Origin: Molossus alvarezi | Taxonomy: Eukaryota > Chordata > Mammalia > Chiroptera > Molossidae | Direction: 5' to 3' | Assembly: GCA_037176705.1 (NCBI GenBank) | Contig: CM073887.1 | Span: 29,143,501 to 29,207,500, forward strand | Length of the DNA stretch: 64,000 nt | Part shown: positions 12,005 through 22,301 of the stretch, in pieces | How positions within the stretch are numbered: position 1 is the stretch's first letter | Layout of the letters: every line of letters begins with the position of its first letter | Position numbers and translations under genes: made by a program | The notes under the pieces: generated by a model | Seen by the model: only the letters and a program-made list of their open reading frames with translations | Databases searched by the model: none | Told to the model about the DNA's origin: nothing

Positions 12005-12690
12005 CATTAGTGAGGAAGCCTGAAATATATTTGAAAGGCCTGGAAAAAAATCTTTGATAGAGCCAATCTTCAGTTAATGACTGGAAGTAGAGGGAAATTT
12101 CCTACAACAGGAGTTTGCAAATGATGGAGAGATATAGCTGTGGAGGGTAGAGTTGGAAGAAAAGTAAGGGTGATAGACTGGGCTCAAGGACATGCAAAGC
12201 CACTTGAGACATACAGGATGGGATACCAGGGGGGTCTAAATTTTAGTGTTGACTATTGAAAACAAGGATCAATGGTATATTGGTTTTGATATAAACAAGT
12301 TTCTTTAAGGAGAGTGGGCACTGGATTTAATGGCTAGAGGGGTGTCTCACTCAGGTTGATTTATGATAAGGTACAAACCAAAGGCTGAATTTCTTGTTCC
12401 CTTTGCCTGTAACAGGAGAAATACCAGTGTCTCCAGGCTTTGTACCCAGGCAGCCTGGGCTGGTAGAGGTATCTATTTATGAGAGGTACTGGAAATAATA
12501 TGTCATATATTTCTTAAACTATAACAATGACAGAGTAATGAATATAAAGACCATTTTACCTGAATATAAACCCTGTTACTTAAACATAAGAGAACATTTT
12601 TCCTGATGATGAACTCAAGTTAAAAAAAAAAGGAAAATTCAATGTTATTTTATGTTTATAATCATTTTTTTGTTAAAGCTTTCTGTCACT
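12005..12690. other. No recognised feature
   Basis: Purine-rich in its first half. Some segments may be further L2, but I cannot align them by eye. Confidence 0.35.
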
Positions 12691-13690
12691 TGTCAAATAA
12701 ATGTCTACCGAATGCCTATAATGTGTACTGTACTATGATCAAAGGTGAAGATAAAATGATAAACAGAAATAGACAGTTATAGCCCTGGCTGGTTTTGCTC
12801 AGTGGTTAGAGAGTTGGCCTGTGGACCAAAGGTTTGTAGGTTTGATTCTCAGTCAAGGCCATGCACCTGGGTTGCAGATTTGATCCCTGGCCCTGGTCTG
12901 AGTTGTGCAGGAGGCAACTAATTGATGTATCTCTTCCACTATGAGGGAAACATATCATCAGGTGAGGATTACCAAACAAACAAACAAACAAAAAATAGAC
13001 AGTCACAGATCTTAGGATCTCAAGGAGCTTGAAATTCCCTATTAGGACAGGAGAGAGACATTAATCAAATAATCATACAAATGAATGTATAATTACAAAC
13101 AGATACATACATACCCAGTGGAGAGGAACATGAATCTGTTAAGAACATCTAACAACAGCAAGAAGAAGAAAAAGATTTGCCTGGGTGAGTACCACAAACA
13201 TCCCTGAGAAAATTGTGTCTTGTAAGATCTGAAAAATCAGGAATTATTCATTATATATAGTGGCTGGGAACAGTGTGCCAGGCGAAGGGCACAAAATATG
13301 CAGACTCTGAGATGGGAGGGAGCATGCCATTCCAGGCATTTGAAGAAGGTGGTTCCAGCTAGGTCATGGAGAGGGTGAGGTGTGTTTGAGATGAGAATGG
13401 GGGGATGGAAAAACGTAGGCAGTAGAGCCTGATTCACAATATTGCGTTTTGATCTCTGTCCCTAAAAGCAATTAGAAACCAGTACAGGGTTTTAGAAAGA
13501 AATGGCTTGATTCCATTTTCATTTTGAGAAGATAACTCTGACTGCAGTACAGTTTGAAGGAGGGCAGAGCTGGATGCCAGGAAGTCTAATTAGAGGGCTG
13601 TTCTGCTAGCCTGGGCCGAATATAGTAACTTGGACATCTGAGTTGGCAGACGTGATGTAGATAATTGGACAATTTGAGATATGTTAATAA
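12690..13690 (-). mobile_element. Long L2 relic split by a SINE
   Basis: Antisense L2 signatures occur in order: 'gtgtactgtactatgatc', 'ctcaaggagcttgaaattc', 'gaagggcacaaaatatgcag', 'gggagcatgccattccagg', 'ttagaaagaaatggcttgattcc', 'gataactctgactgcagtac' and 'gaagtctaattagagggctg'. The Ves at 12,782-12,992 interrupts it. About 800 bp of L2 3' region is left. Confidence 0.7.
12782..12992 (+). mobile_element. Ves-type SINE inside L2
   Basis: Head 'gccctggctggttttgctcagtgg', body with 'gttggcctgtggaccaaaggt', tail 'atcaggtgaggattaccaaacaaac'. Its first base directly follows the duplication AAATAGACAGTTATA (12767-12781). The right copy (12993-13007) has two substitutions. Confidence 0.9.
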
Positions 13691-13694
13691 GAAC

Positions 13695-14475
13695 TGGCAT
13701 TCTGAATTCCATTAGAACTCTTCCAAATAGTTTTGATAACACATTGCTATTTTAAAATATTAATAATTTGAACTTTTAATTTCAGTGCTTTTTCCCTTGC
13801 TTACTTAGATAAGATCTCTACCAATCACAATACTAAGATTGAATTGCAATTGTCTTTTCATTGAATCCAATTAAAGCTTTATTTTACTTATGATAATGTC
13901 AATTATATTTGTTTCACAAATATTTCTTGATCATTAACTTCTCTTGTCCTATCTCGATATACATTCAAATTTTCCCACTCTTCATCCGCATGACACCCTC
14001 TGGAGTGTGATTGACACAATAGCTGCCTCGAATTAGAAACTAAATATTTTATTTAAATTAAATTTATTCAGCTTAGTTGATGACATATTTCTGTATCCCT
14101 GAAACTGTTCTTCTGAAAATAATAAATGGGCTGCTGAAAAATTCTGTCACCCCTCTTCTTGTCATCACTTTCTTCTTCATTTTACTGCAACATTTACCAC
14201 TTCATAGCCCATGCAATTTTGCTCTTCTGTGATGTGGAGTGTACATTGCTCTGTCTGCACTGGGATGGCTGCTGCCCCATTTAGCTGGCTCCAGACAATT
14301 GCTTCATGTAGAAAACATTTCACCACCCAGGCAGAAATGGGTAACGAAGAAACGAAAGGGCCTTTGGAGATATTTCTTTTAGAACTCCTCAGACATTTCT
14401 GGGAAATCTTGTAAAATTAGATCCAGACACCTTTCTTACAATAAAAAAGATATATTAATACGTTAATTTTGTGCA
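13695..14475. other. No recognised feature
   Basis: AT-rich. A 67-codon frame at 14,211-14,414 has no recognisable homology. Confidence 0.45.
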
Positions 14476-14479
14476 GGTC

Positions 14480-14710
14480 AGACGACCTGGTGTTCATGAA
14501 AGAGCAAAGCGTGTATACTCACAGTACTGGGTTGAGTTCCTGGCTCAACCACTTTCTAGTGTGTGAAGCTCAGCAAATGGCTTTACAATGTTTTGCCTGC
14601 ATTTCTTTGTCGGTAGATGGGTACAAGTCCATGCTCCTTCCTCACATAGTGTGGAGAAGAATAAAGGAAATCATAGGCTCATAAAATAGTCCTGAAAAAT
14701 GGGATTTCTC
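14480..14710 (+). repeat. MIR SINE
   Basis: Sense MIR order: 'gacctggtgttc', 'gttgagttcctggctcaaccactttctagtgtgtgaa' (the tRNA-related and core region), 'tgcctgcatttctttgtcggtagatggg'. The 71-codon frame over it is incidental. Confidence 0.65.
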
Positions 14711-14714
14711 ATTT

Positions 14715-15123
14715 AACATGCAAGTTTTAAGTTGTTCATATTTATGCAACATTGTGAACTTTGTGCATTTTCCTGTTCAGAGGATTTATTCAATTCTCAA
14801 ATTAAACCTTGATCACCACCACCACCCCCCCATCAAACAATCATCATTGCTCATTACTTTCACCACTGAGAGTGGCTGTTGCAGCAAAAGAAGAACACAC
14901 TTTGGAGCAGTACACATCTGGAGATGAACCTGGGCAGGTCCCGTGTACTCACCAGAAATGGTTCACCCACTCTGTAGTCCTGTACCTTCATTCTCAGAAT
15001 GAATGTTTAAATAAACATGAGTATTTACAGGGTGGAACTCAATTAATAGAGTTTATTTTTTCCCTAGTATTTATCTAGATAAGCATTCTAATAGTAACAA
15101 TTTAGAACAGAAATTTTCTAAAT
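14715..15123. other. No recognised feature
   Basis: Includes a short CCA-rich stretch near 14,815. Overlapping frames of 69 and 89 codons have no recognisable homology. Confidence 0.4.
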
Positions 15124-15137
15124 TAGATTTTTTTCTT

Positions 15138-15360
15138 TTTGTTTTTATTGATATTTTTTACAAAGAAAGGAAGGGAGAGAGAGAGAGAGAGAGAGAGAGA
15201 GGAACATCCATGTGACAAAGAAACACCAATCAGGTGCCTCCTGCACTCCCCCTATTAGGGATCGAGCCTGCAACCTGGGCACGTGCCCTGACTGGGAATT
15301 GAACCCAGACCTCTCAGTCCATGGGATGACACTCAATCCACTGAGCCACACCAGCTGGGC
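15138..15360 (-). mobile_element. Ves-type SINE
   Basis: A (GA) run at 15,175-15,202 marks the CT-rich 3' part in antisense. The head ends at 15,360 ('ccacaccagctgggc'). The flanks TAGATTTTTTTCTT and TAGCTGTTTTTCTT form an imperfect duplication. Confidence 0.9.
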
Positions 15361-15374
15361 TAGCTGTTTTTCTT

Positions 15375-15881
15375 AATTTAGGGCATTGTATAATTTAGCT
15401 ATGAAGAAAATAACTTTAAATTATAGGTTTTTAGCTAGAATTCTTTTTTAAACTTTAACTGTTATTAGATTTCAAATTCAATCCCTTAAGTTAGCATAAA
15501 TTTACTTTGGGAGAAAGACTTTATATATGAGTATATTTATGTGTATATATATGTATATATGTGTGTGTGTGTGTATATATATATTAGTAAATGACACTGA
15601 TGGTAAAACTGATTCATGATTTAAAATTTTCAAATGAAAAATCATTTTATTTTTCTTAAGTTTATAATGACATAAAGAAAGTAAAATAATTTCTTGGTGT
15701 AATGGTTCAAATTATTAAAGTTTTCAAATAGTAATTTTACTAATTTTAAGGATTAACTCAATAAAGATTATCTAGCTATTTTTTTTGTCTTTTTCCCTAT
15801 ATTTTGAGGGGTTTGTCATTGAACTGATTATTTTTTCTAAAATACCAATAACTACTTGTTCTATTTTTAATAAAATGTAGT
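15375..15881. other. AT-rich spacer with a TA/TG microsatellite
   Basis: 15,541-15,585 is an interrupted TA/TG dinucleotide tract. The rest is AT-rich with no recognised repeat, ending at the left TSD of the HAL1. Confidence 0.6.
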
Positions 15882-15908
15882 CAGAGTTGTTTTCTTTTTT
15901 TTTTTTTT

Positions 15909-16340
15909 CTTCAAATCTTTATTGTTGGATGTAAAATGTATTACAGATGTTCCACATTTTTCCCCCATTGACCCCCTCCTCCCCACTCCCGCCCCCCTCC
16001 CACCTTATCCCACACTATTGTCTGTGTCCATTGGTTATGCATATAAGTTCTTTGGTTTATTTCTTCCCACCCCCCCAACCCCTTTCCCTTTGAGGTTTGT
16101 CACTCTAGCAATGAATTTAGCTTCTTAATCCCTTCACCTTTTTCACCCATTCCCCCAACCCCCTTCCCAACTGGCAACCAACAAAATGTTCTCTGTATCT
16201 ATGAGAATGTTTCTGTTCTTCCTGTTCATTTTGTTTGTAGATTCCATTGTTGATAGACATGTATTCATTGCCATTTTGTTTGTTCATACATTTTATCTTT
16301 TTCTTCAAAAAGACCCTTCATCATTTCATATAATAACGGT
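15909..16340 (-). other. HAL1 3' UTR
   Basis: Sense order: about 40 codons of decaying ORF1 tail, then 'gaacaggaagaacagaaac', a long G-rich tract (complement of the C-rich 15,960-16,005 and 16,067-16,085), 'catctgtaatacattttac' and AATAAAG before the A-tail. The same 3' design is present in the L1 at 23.03 kb and the fragment at 3.4-3.55 kb, so HAL1 and local L1 share a recent 3' UTR ancestry or convergent G-tract design. Confidence 0.7.
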
Positions 16341-16360
16341 TTGGTAGTGATGAACTCCTT

Positions 16361-17206
16361 TTACTTTTTCTTGTCTGGGAAAGTTTTTATATGGCCATCG
16401 ATTCTAAATGACAGCTTTGCAGGATAGAGTAATTTTGGTTGTAGGTTCTTGGTTTTCATCACTCTGAATATTTCTTGCCACTCCCTTCTGGCCTGCAAAG
16501 TTTCTTTTGAGAAATCAGCTGACAGCCTAATGGGTACTCCCTTGTAGGTCACTAGCTGCCTTTCTCTTGCTGCTTTTAATATTCTCTCTTTGTCTTGAAC
16601 CTTTTGCATTTTGATGATGATGTGTCTTGGTGTGTGCCTGTTGGGGTTCATCTTGTTTGGGACTCTCTGTGCTTCCTGGATTTGTATGTCTGTTTCCTTC
16701 ACCAAGTTAGGAAAGTTTTCTGCCATTATTGTTTCAAACAGGTTTTCAATTTCTTGTTCTCTCTCTTCTCCTTCTGGCACCCCCAAGATGCGAATGTTGG
16801 CACGCTTGAAGTTGTCCCAGAGGCTCCTTACACTATCCTCATTTTTTTGGATTCTTTTTTCTTTTTGCTCTTCTGATTGGGGATTTTTTGCTTCCTTATA
16901 TTCCAAATCGATGGTTTGCTCCTTGGATTTACATACTCTATTATTGAAGCTGTGTAAATTATTCTTTATTTCAGTTAATGCCTCCTTTAATTCTAACTGT
17001 GTATCCATGATTTCTAACTGGTCCTTTTTTATGCTCTTGAGGCCCTCCCTAAGTTCACTGAGGTTCTCACTAAGTTCATTGAGCATCCTTATAAGCAGTA
17101 TTTTGAACTCAGTATCTGTTAGGTTGCTTATCTCCCTTTCGCTTAGTTCTTTTCTTGGGGTTTTGTTCTGCTCTTTCATTTGGGACCTGTTTCTTTGTAT
17201 CCTCAT
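16361..17206 (-). CDS. HAL1 ORF1 protein (L1 ORF1p-like RNA-binding chaperone), C-terminally shortened
   Basis: The frame is open for 281 codons with no frameshift, which is striking beside the broken L1 ORF1 copies at 27.1-28.0 and 54.3-55.2 kb. Residues 1-20 are basic. About 25-125 is a Leu/Glu/Lys heptad-rich coiled coil (LNELSENLSELREGLKSIKK). About 130-205 is the RRM-like domain with the family landmark NIRILGVPEG at 137-146. The rest is the C-terminal domain with KERILKAAR and QARREW. ORF1p of this family trimerises, coats its own RNA and acts as a nucleic-acid chaperone in cytoplasmic particles. The start ATG has A at -3 and is preceded by the 5' UTR. The frame stops at TAA right after FPDKKK, where L1 ORF1 normally continues about 20 more residues. 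Downstream codons still resemble that tail, so the stop looks like a point change. Whether any protein is made is unknown. Confidence 0.8.
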   Translation of the reverse strand: MRIQRNRSQMKEQNKTPRKELSEREISNLTDTEFKILLIRMLNELSENLSELREGLKSIKKDQLEIMDTQLELKEALTEIKNNLHSFNNRVCKSKEQTIDLEYKEAKNPQSEEQKEKRIQKNEDSVRSLWDNFKRANIRILGVPEGEEREQEIENLFETIMAENFPNLVKETDIQIQEAQRVPNKMNPNRHTPRHIIIKMQKVQDKERILKAARERQLVTYKGVPIRLSADFSKETLQARREWQEIFRVMKTKNLQPKLLYPAKLSFRIDGHIKTFPDKKK

Positions 17207-18143
17207 TTTGGCTGCCTCCCTGTGTTTGTTTCTGTGTATTACTTAATGAGAGGTATGGGGCTCACTGAGACCCGATGCTGCTCGTTTGAAAGAATTTAGG
17301 AAAAACCTGAAGCAGGATCCAAGACAGGGCCAATCCTATGGTTAAGCAAGTGGCAACAGCTTGGGTGGGCTTGAAAGTTGTGTGGGGCAGGGCGGGGCCG
17401 GGCCTCAGGGAGTCAGCAGGGCGGGGCTACCAGTGTGAGCCAGGTTGCTGGAGTCCCAGATATGGCTTCTGTCTGTCGCCCCAGGGAAGGGCTCACCAAA
17501 GGAACAAAGGCCTCTTACAGCACATTTGTCCCCGAGGAAGCCCCCTCTCCAGCCCTCGCTCCAGTGCCAAACAGCTCAGTTCTTCCCTGTATGTCTCTGG
17601 CGCCCCTCGAGCTGCCTCCCCTCCGAGCTCAGAGGGAGAGAGTCCGATAAGTCCGTGCGCGGGCCCTTTAGGGAGCTGCCTGGGGCTCCAGCCGCTTCAG
17701 CTTCCCTGAGCCTCAGTTCCCGCTGGTTTTCCCAGCCAGAAATTATGGGGACTCTCTTCCTGGCACTGGAACCCTGAGCGGGGCTCCTGGTGTGGGACGG
17801 GGACCCCTCAGTCCTCAGGAAGGACCTTCCCAGCCGCGGGAGCCTCCTGATTTTTATCCACCACGCTTGGGTGTGGGACCAGCCCGTCTTGCCACCGCGC
17901 GCCGGTGCTCCACCACGCCGCCACCACCCCTCGCGCCGCAGCGCCGCCACGCCGCCCGTCCTACCGGTCTGGATGTAGCTGCTTTTTTTTTTTTTTTTTA
18001 ATTCCGTAGTTGTACAACTTCCATTCAGCTTGATTTCAGGCGGTTTTGAATGATGTTTGTTCTGTAGTTTAGTTGTAACTTTGATGTGGTTTTGGGAGGA
18101 CACGATACCGCGTTTACCTACGCCGCCATCTTGACCGGAAGTC
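17207..18143 (-). promoter_or_regulatory. HAL1 5' UTR, presumed internal promoter
   Basis: GC-rich with dense CpG, highest at about 17,880-17,965, and interrupted by an A-run in the sense direction (T-run at about 17,982-18,000). The sense 5' end has a CAAGATGGCGGC core (complement 18,122-18,133), matching the YY1 site that sits at the 5' end of L1 promoters. I infer promoter activity from position and homology. The sense strand is open without an in-element ATG from the element's 5' end to 17,576, and the plus strand has 123- and 110-codon frames. I see no support that these are translated. Confidence 0.6.
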
Positions 18144-18158
18144 CAGAGTTGTTTTCTT

Positions 18159-18589
18159 AATGTCTGAAGAATGTAGGCCATATTCATACACAGAATCCTT
18201 TTCTAGAATATAAATTTTTTGTATTTTTCTTTTTGTGAATTTGTCAATAATTAATTTATTATGAACATTTTACTGCTATTTTATCAGTAAATAATTTCTA
18301 TCTTAAACAATGAAAGAATACCTTTTTATAAAAACTTCATCGTGACCATAATAGTACACTGGGCTTAGGAAATTCAGTGTCTAAGAGGAGGATGAGAGCC
18401 ACAGGAAAATGTAGCAGATAGATTTATCTATCTGGGATTTGTTCACATTGGCAGGATCAGGTACTTGTAGAGTTGGAACAACACTTAGAACCTGTGCTCC
18501 AGGTTTTCCACTGTGTACAGAGGATGACAATGAAAGCATTGCTCCATACTAGGCAAAGCTCCCAGGAGGCTGTCTCATCCATCACGTGA
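18159..18589. other. No recognised feature
   Basis: Right flank of the HAL1, AT-rich at first. No open frame of note. Confidence 0.5.
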
Positions 18590-18800
18590 CTAGCATTTAT
18601 GTATTGCTTAGTATACATGTGGAAGACCCTTCATTTTAAACTATTTAATGTTTATCACTACACCATGAGATATGTTTATCCCCATTTCATAGCTAAAAAA
18701 AACCACAGGTTTCTAAAAGCTTTTTCAGGGACATGGTATAAGACTACAACTAAGTACAACTAAGTAGTCTTATTTATTACTAAGGGTGAAATTTATGGTC
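18590..18800 (-). repeat. MIR SINE
   Basis: Antisense MIR order: 'agcatttatgtattgctt', 'tatttaatgtttatcactacaccatgagatatg', 'ttatccccatttcatagct'. Confidence 0.7.
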
Positions 18801-18804
18801 AAAG

Positions 18805-19520
18805 CCTGGTCTTTTCATTAAACTTGTGTGTTAAGTGCTGTGCATTATACTAACACTGTGGTTACCTTATTTCTGTCCTCTCCAATTTCTATCTACTGGA
18901 TTTGTATTGTAAACCAACTTTATGTGGTTATGTACCTCATTCTACCTTTTGGGGCATGGACATAGCTGCAAGCCAAGTAAATGACTTATGGCAGCAGCCA
19001 TGTGTGACGGAAGGACTCTGTAGAATGTTTTATTTTGCTGTGCCCTGGTATTCAAGAACATGTGGCCTAGGTAATAGCTATGTTTTCTTTTAAATAGATC
19101 AAAGGAACAAAGAGGACATAGTTTGAGTTCAACAGTGTTTATACATATACTTTTTAAAACCTAATATACAAAATCTTGTCCTTTATTCACAAGGATTCTC
19201 CCACATGAATAAAAAAAAAATTCTTTTTCTTGCTTTGGTTGAACATTTAACAGTCTGTTTAGCTTTGTCCAAATCATGTTGCATTTTATTTTATTAATTA
19301 AACTTTTTGTTTTATTTTTTCAGTATCCAATAAGTTTCTGTGATTCATGTATTTAAATTTATCCCCTCAAAAAATATTTACACTTATTGAATAAATTAGA
19401 TTATGGCATTTATTTATCTCAAATATATTATGGTTTATAAGTTCTTTTGTAAAGAAAGTCATTTTTACATTCTAACATTTAACATGAATGACTGTATATT
19501 TCTTAAATTAAGAGTGGACT
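18805..19520. other. No recognised feature
   Basis: AT-rich. A 63-codon frame at 18,902-19,093 has no recognisable homology. Confidence 0.45.
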
Positions 19521-21030
19521 GATGAATAGTCCAACCAACTCCAAGCCAAGTCATTTCCTTTCCTGCTCTCTACAACAGTTTCTCTTCTTTCTAGTTCCCT
19601 CTTAATCTATTCTCTCTTCTCTATTGTATCAGTGTATAAACGCCCTGCTATAACATCACTTGAAAACAAACAATAATCTCTGCTGGAGCCAAATCCACTC
19701 TCATTTATTTTTTCAACACAAAAATTCACATACGTGAAAGCAAGAATCCACGTATGTAATTATCAGTACTTTTTATTTCTAACTCTCTTCATAAGTCTCT
19801 CTTGAAACCCATCTCAGCCAGGTTATGCCACGGCCCCTGCACTGAAACACCTCTTATCAAGGTCCCCAGTGACCCCTACATGCTATATCCACTGAGCACG
19901 TCCTGCTTCTCATCCTAGTGGACCCATCAGTGCTATTTGAAACAGATGCTCTCTTCTTAGTGAGACTTTGTTTTTCACCTTTTTGTTTAAATTATGTCCC
20001 TTTTTATTTCTCTTCTGCCTGTTGCTTTTCATCTCCCTGAGTTGAACATGCTGGAGAGTCCCAGAAACTTTTTTTTTTTATAGTCATACCCCTGGTATTA
20101 TCCTCTAGCCTATAGATGATGTATCTGCCATGTGTCTATGTCTTCAAGGTCTCTGACTCTCTGTGTGAACCACACATTTGTTCACCAGCTGCCTACTTAA
20201 TATCTCCATAGAAATGTCTGATAGTCATCACAAACTTAACATATCCCAAAATGAAGATGACCTTTTAGTTGTTCAGGTCACACTTGAAGTTATCCTTGGT
20301 TTCTCTTTTCTCTCATATCCTGCAACTAAATCTAACAGCAAATTCTGTTTATTCTATCATCAATAAGTTTAATGCAACATTTTCTTTATAGCTCTCATGG
20401 TTAGCAATCCTGTCCAAATTATGTTTGTCTTTCACCTGGATTTCTTACATAATTTCCTATTTAATAGCCTTGCTTTTTTTCTTGCCTTATAGTACATTAT
20501 CTTCAACCCATCTGTAAAAGTGATTCTTTTATCCATAAATCAGATCATGCTGCTTCTCTGTTCAAAACCCTTCTGATGTTCCTCCTCTTATGCAAAAAAA
20601 AAAAAAAAAAAAAGCCTTTACAAAGGCTTAGAAGACATTGTGGATTTTGGCTGTCTTATCTCTTTGACATTGTCTCCTACTAGTCACCTCCCAACCATCC
20701 TGTGACCTTGCTGGTGCTTGAACATGTTCAGCAAGCTCCCACTGTAGTGCTTTTGTACCCATTGTCCTCTCTGCCTTGAGTGCTTTCTTCATATTTTTGC
20801 TCAAATATCTTTTTCTTAGTGAGGCTGTACTCTATCATCCCGTGTAAAATATGACAAGACACGCTTCCTGGCAGGCACTTCTTATCTCCCTGACTTATTT
20901 TGTGCTTCATTTCCTCTTGAATGTATGTGCCAAAGGCAGGGAATTTGTTTTTTTCATGGTGCTATCACTAGAGACTGGTACATAGTGGAACTCAAAAAAT
21001 ATTTGCTGCATGAATGAATGAAAAAAGAAG
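19520..21030 (+). pseudogene. Long sense-strand L2 (LINE-2) ORF2 C-terminal part and 3' end
   Basis: Ordered L2 landmarks on the plus strand: 'cttatcaaggtccccagtgacc', 'tagatgatgtat' (position of the RT YADD region, decayed), 'actgcctacttaatatctccatagaaatgtctgatagtcatcacaaacttaacatatcccaaaatgaa' in pieces, 'cagatcatgctgcttctctg', 'aaagcctttacaaaggc', 'ttgagtgctttcttcat', 'ttgctcaaatatc', and the terminal 'gcatgaatgaatga'. L2 died before the placental radiation, so this is an ancient insertion. An A20 run at 20,594-20,613 lies inside it and is not its tail. Confidence 0.75.
20594..20613. repeat. A20 homopolymer
   Basis: Twenty A residues followed by 'gcctttacaaaggc'. It sits inside L2 text with no second retroelement attached, so it arose by local expansion. 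Confidence 0.9.
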
Positions 21031-22083
21031 CCATTTGCTCTCATGAAGAAGGCTCTTCTGACCTGTTATGTCAAACAGTGGGTCTTCGGTAAAGTTTTGA
21101 GTAATCTTCTTAGATTTAGACTCTCTGGTTTTCCCCCATGTTTCTCCTTATTACATTGATTATGATATAATATCTTATTATTGGCTGCATCTCTCACCTG
21201 TGATCTAATCTTGTTTCCATTTCTGGACTCCTTTTTTTTTTTTTTGCATCAGTTCTTTGGCCTCAAACTTGATACTACTCCACAGATACACCCGACTATA
21301 GGAATAGGTCTGAATTGATCTGAAATAAGCATGATAAGTTTATTTACATTTTCACAGTGATTGCTTTAGTTAATGCACAGCTAAGTCAATCAGCCCATGG
21401 CATTTACTTGGCAACTATAATTATTTTAGAATGAAGTTCAGAATAGTGGCTGGAAATTCTGGCACACAGACAATCTCCTTCTGGGTAATGGCTTGGTATT
21501 TATGAAGCCTGGTAGTCCTGTTGCCCAGGAATTACAACCAAATGATGTAATTAGCAAATGGGGGAAAAACAGAGAAATGAGCCATGCCCTGATTAAACTG
21601 AACTTGAACTTTTCGTTCCTTGAGAAAATGAGTTTCCCTGACTGCATAAGCCAATATGAGGTGGTTGTTGTTGTAATGTTATTTGCTACCAAAAAGTCCT
21701 ACTGAAATATATTGTTCTCTTTCACTCTGTTCTATTTCAAAGCTAAGACCTAAATATCATCTATATTTACCTTTACAAATATTAGTTGTTGTTTGTAGTA
21801 AGAAAAATTGAAATTTTCTTTTACAAAATATTTGGTTTGTTTTTCCAACAACAATTATGGACATTTTTAAAGTAACATTCATACCTAATTGTTTTACTTC
21901 TCTGGAAAAAAATAATATGTAAAATTCTTAGTGGACTGGAGATATTGAGAAATATATAACAGATTCATTTGGAGCTTGGACAGTCTGTTTTTAGTGAAAG
22001 CAGGGGACTGTAGTACTGTGTGAGGCCAGGCTCTTGTATACTTCTGAGTTGAACTGTCTAATAAACTCATTCTCTTTTTGTTG
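21030..22083. other. No recognised feature
   Basis: Mixed composition. Overlapping 70- and 84-codon frames at 21,438-21,705 lie on opposite strands and are not recognisable. Confidence 0.4.
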
Positions 22084-22084
22084 T

Positions 22085-22300
22085 TTGTTCCTAATCGTGA
22101 TAAAATGTACATAACATAAAATGTGCCATCTTCACCATTTCTAAGTGTACAGTGCAGTGGTACTAAGCACATTCACGGTGTCGTGTGACTATTCCAACCT
22201 CCATCAGCAGAATTTTCATCCTGCAGAGCTGAAATCTGTCTGCTGACAGTAACTCTCCACTGCTCCTTCCTCTCGGCCCATAGCTGGATAAAAAAATTAA
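22085..22300 (-). mobile_element. L1M 3' region relic
   Basis: The order 'gataaaatgtacataacataaaatgtgccatcttcaccatttctaagtgtacagtgcagtgg' in pieces, then 'catcctgcagagctgaaatctg', matches the widespread mammalian L1M segment, which lies antisense to the element. Family level is not certain. Confidence 0.6.
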
Positions 22301-22301
22301 A

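Larger units (their letters stand above)
15897..18143 (-). mobile_element. Complete HAL1 (half-L1) retrotransposon
   Basis: The element runs 5' to 3' on the minus strand. It begins at 18,143 with a GC-rich 5' UTR of about 940 bp, continues into ORF1 (17,206-16,361), skips ORF2 completely and passes directly into a G-rich 3' UTR ending in an AATAAA (complement at 15,918-15,923) and poly(A). A perfect 15-bp duplication CAGAGTTGTTTTCTT lies at 15,882-15,896 and 18,144-18,158. On the minus strand the cut reads TT|AAGAAA, close to the L1 endonuclease preference. ORF1-only LINEs of this build are the HAL1 class, derived from L1 and presumably mobilised by L1 ORF2 protein in trans. Length (about 2.25 kb), CpG-rich 5' end and perfect TSD point to a fairly recent insertion. 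Confidence 0.88.

Noticed and set aside
12782..12860. tRNA gene suggested by tRNA-like head sequences
   Set aside because: All such heads belong to Ves SINEs with a CT-rich body, A-tail and TSD. None folds as an intact free-standing tRNA by eye.
16611..17246. 211-codon hydrophobic plus-strand frame resembling a membrane protein
   Set aside because: It is the antisense shadow of the HAL1 ORF1 coiled-coil coding region.
17370..17965. CpG-rich block that looks like a gene promoter CpG island
   Set aside because: It lies wholly inside the TSD-bounded HAL1 and forms its 5' UTR. No host exon is attached.
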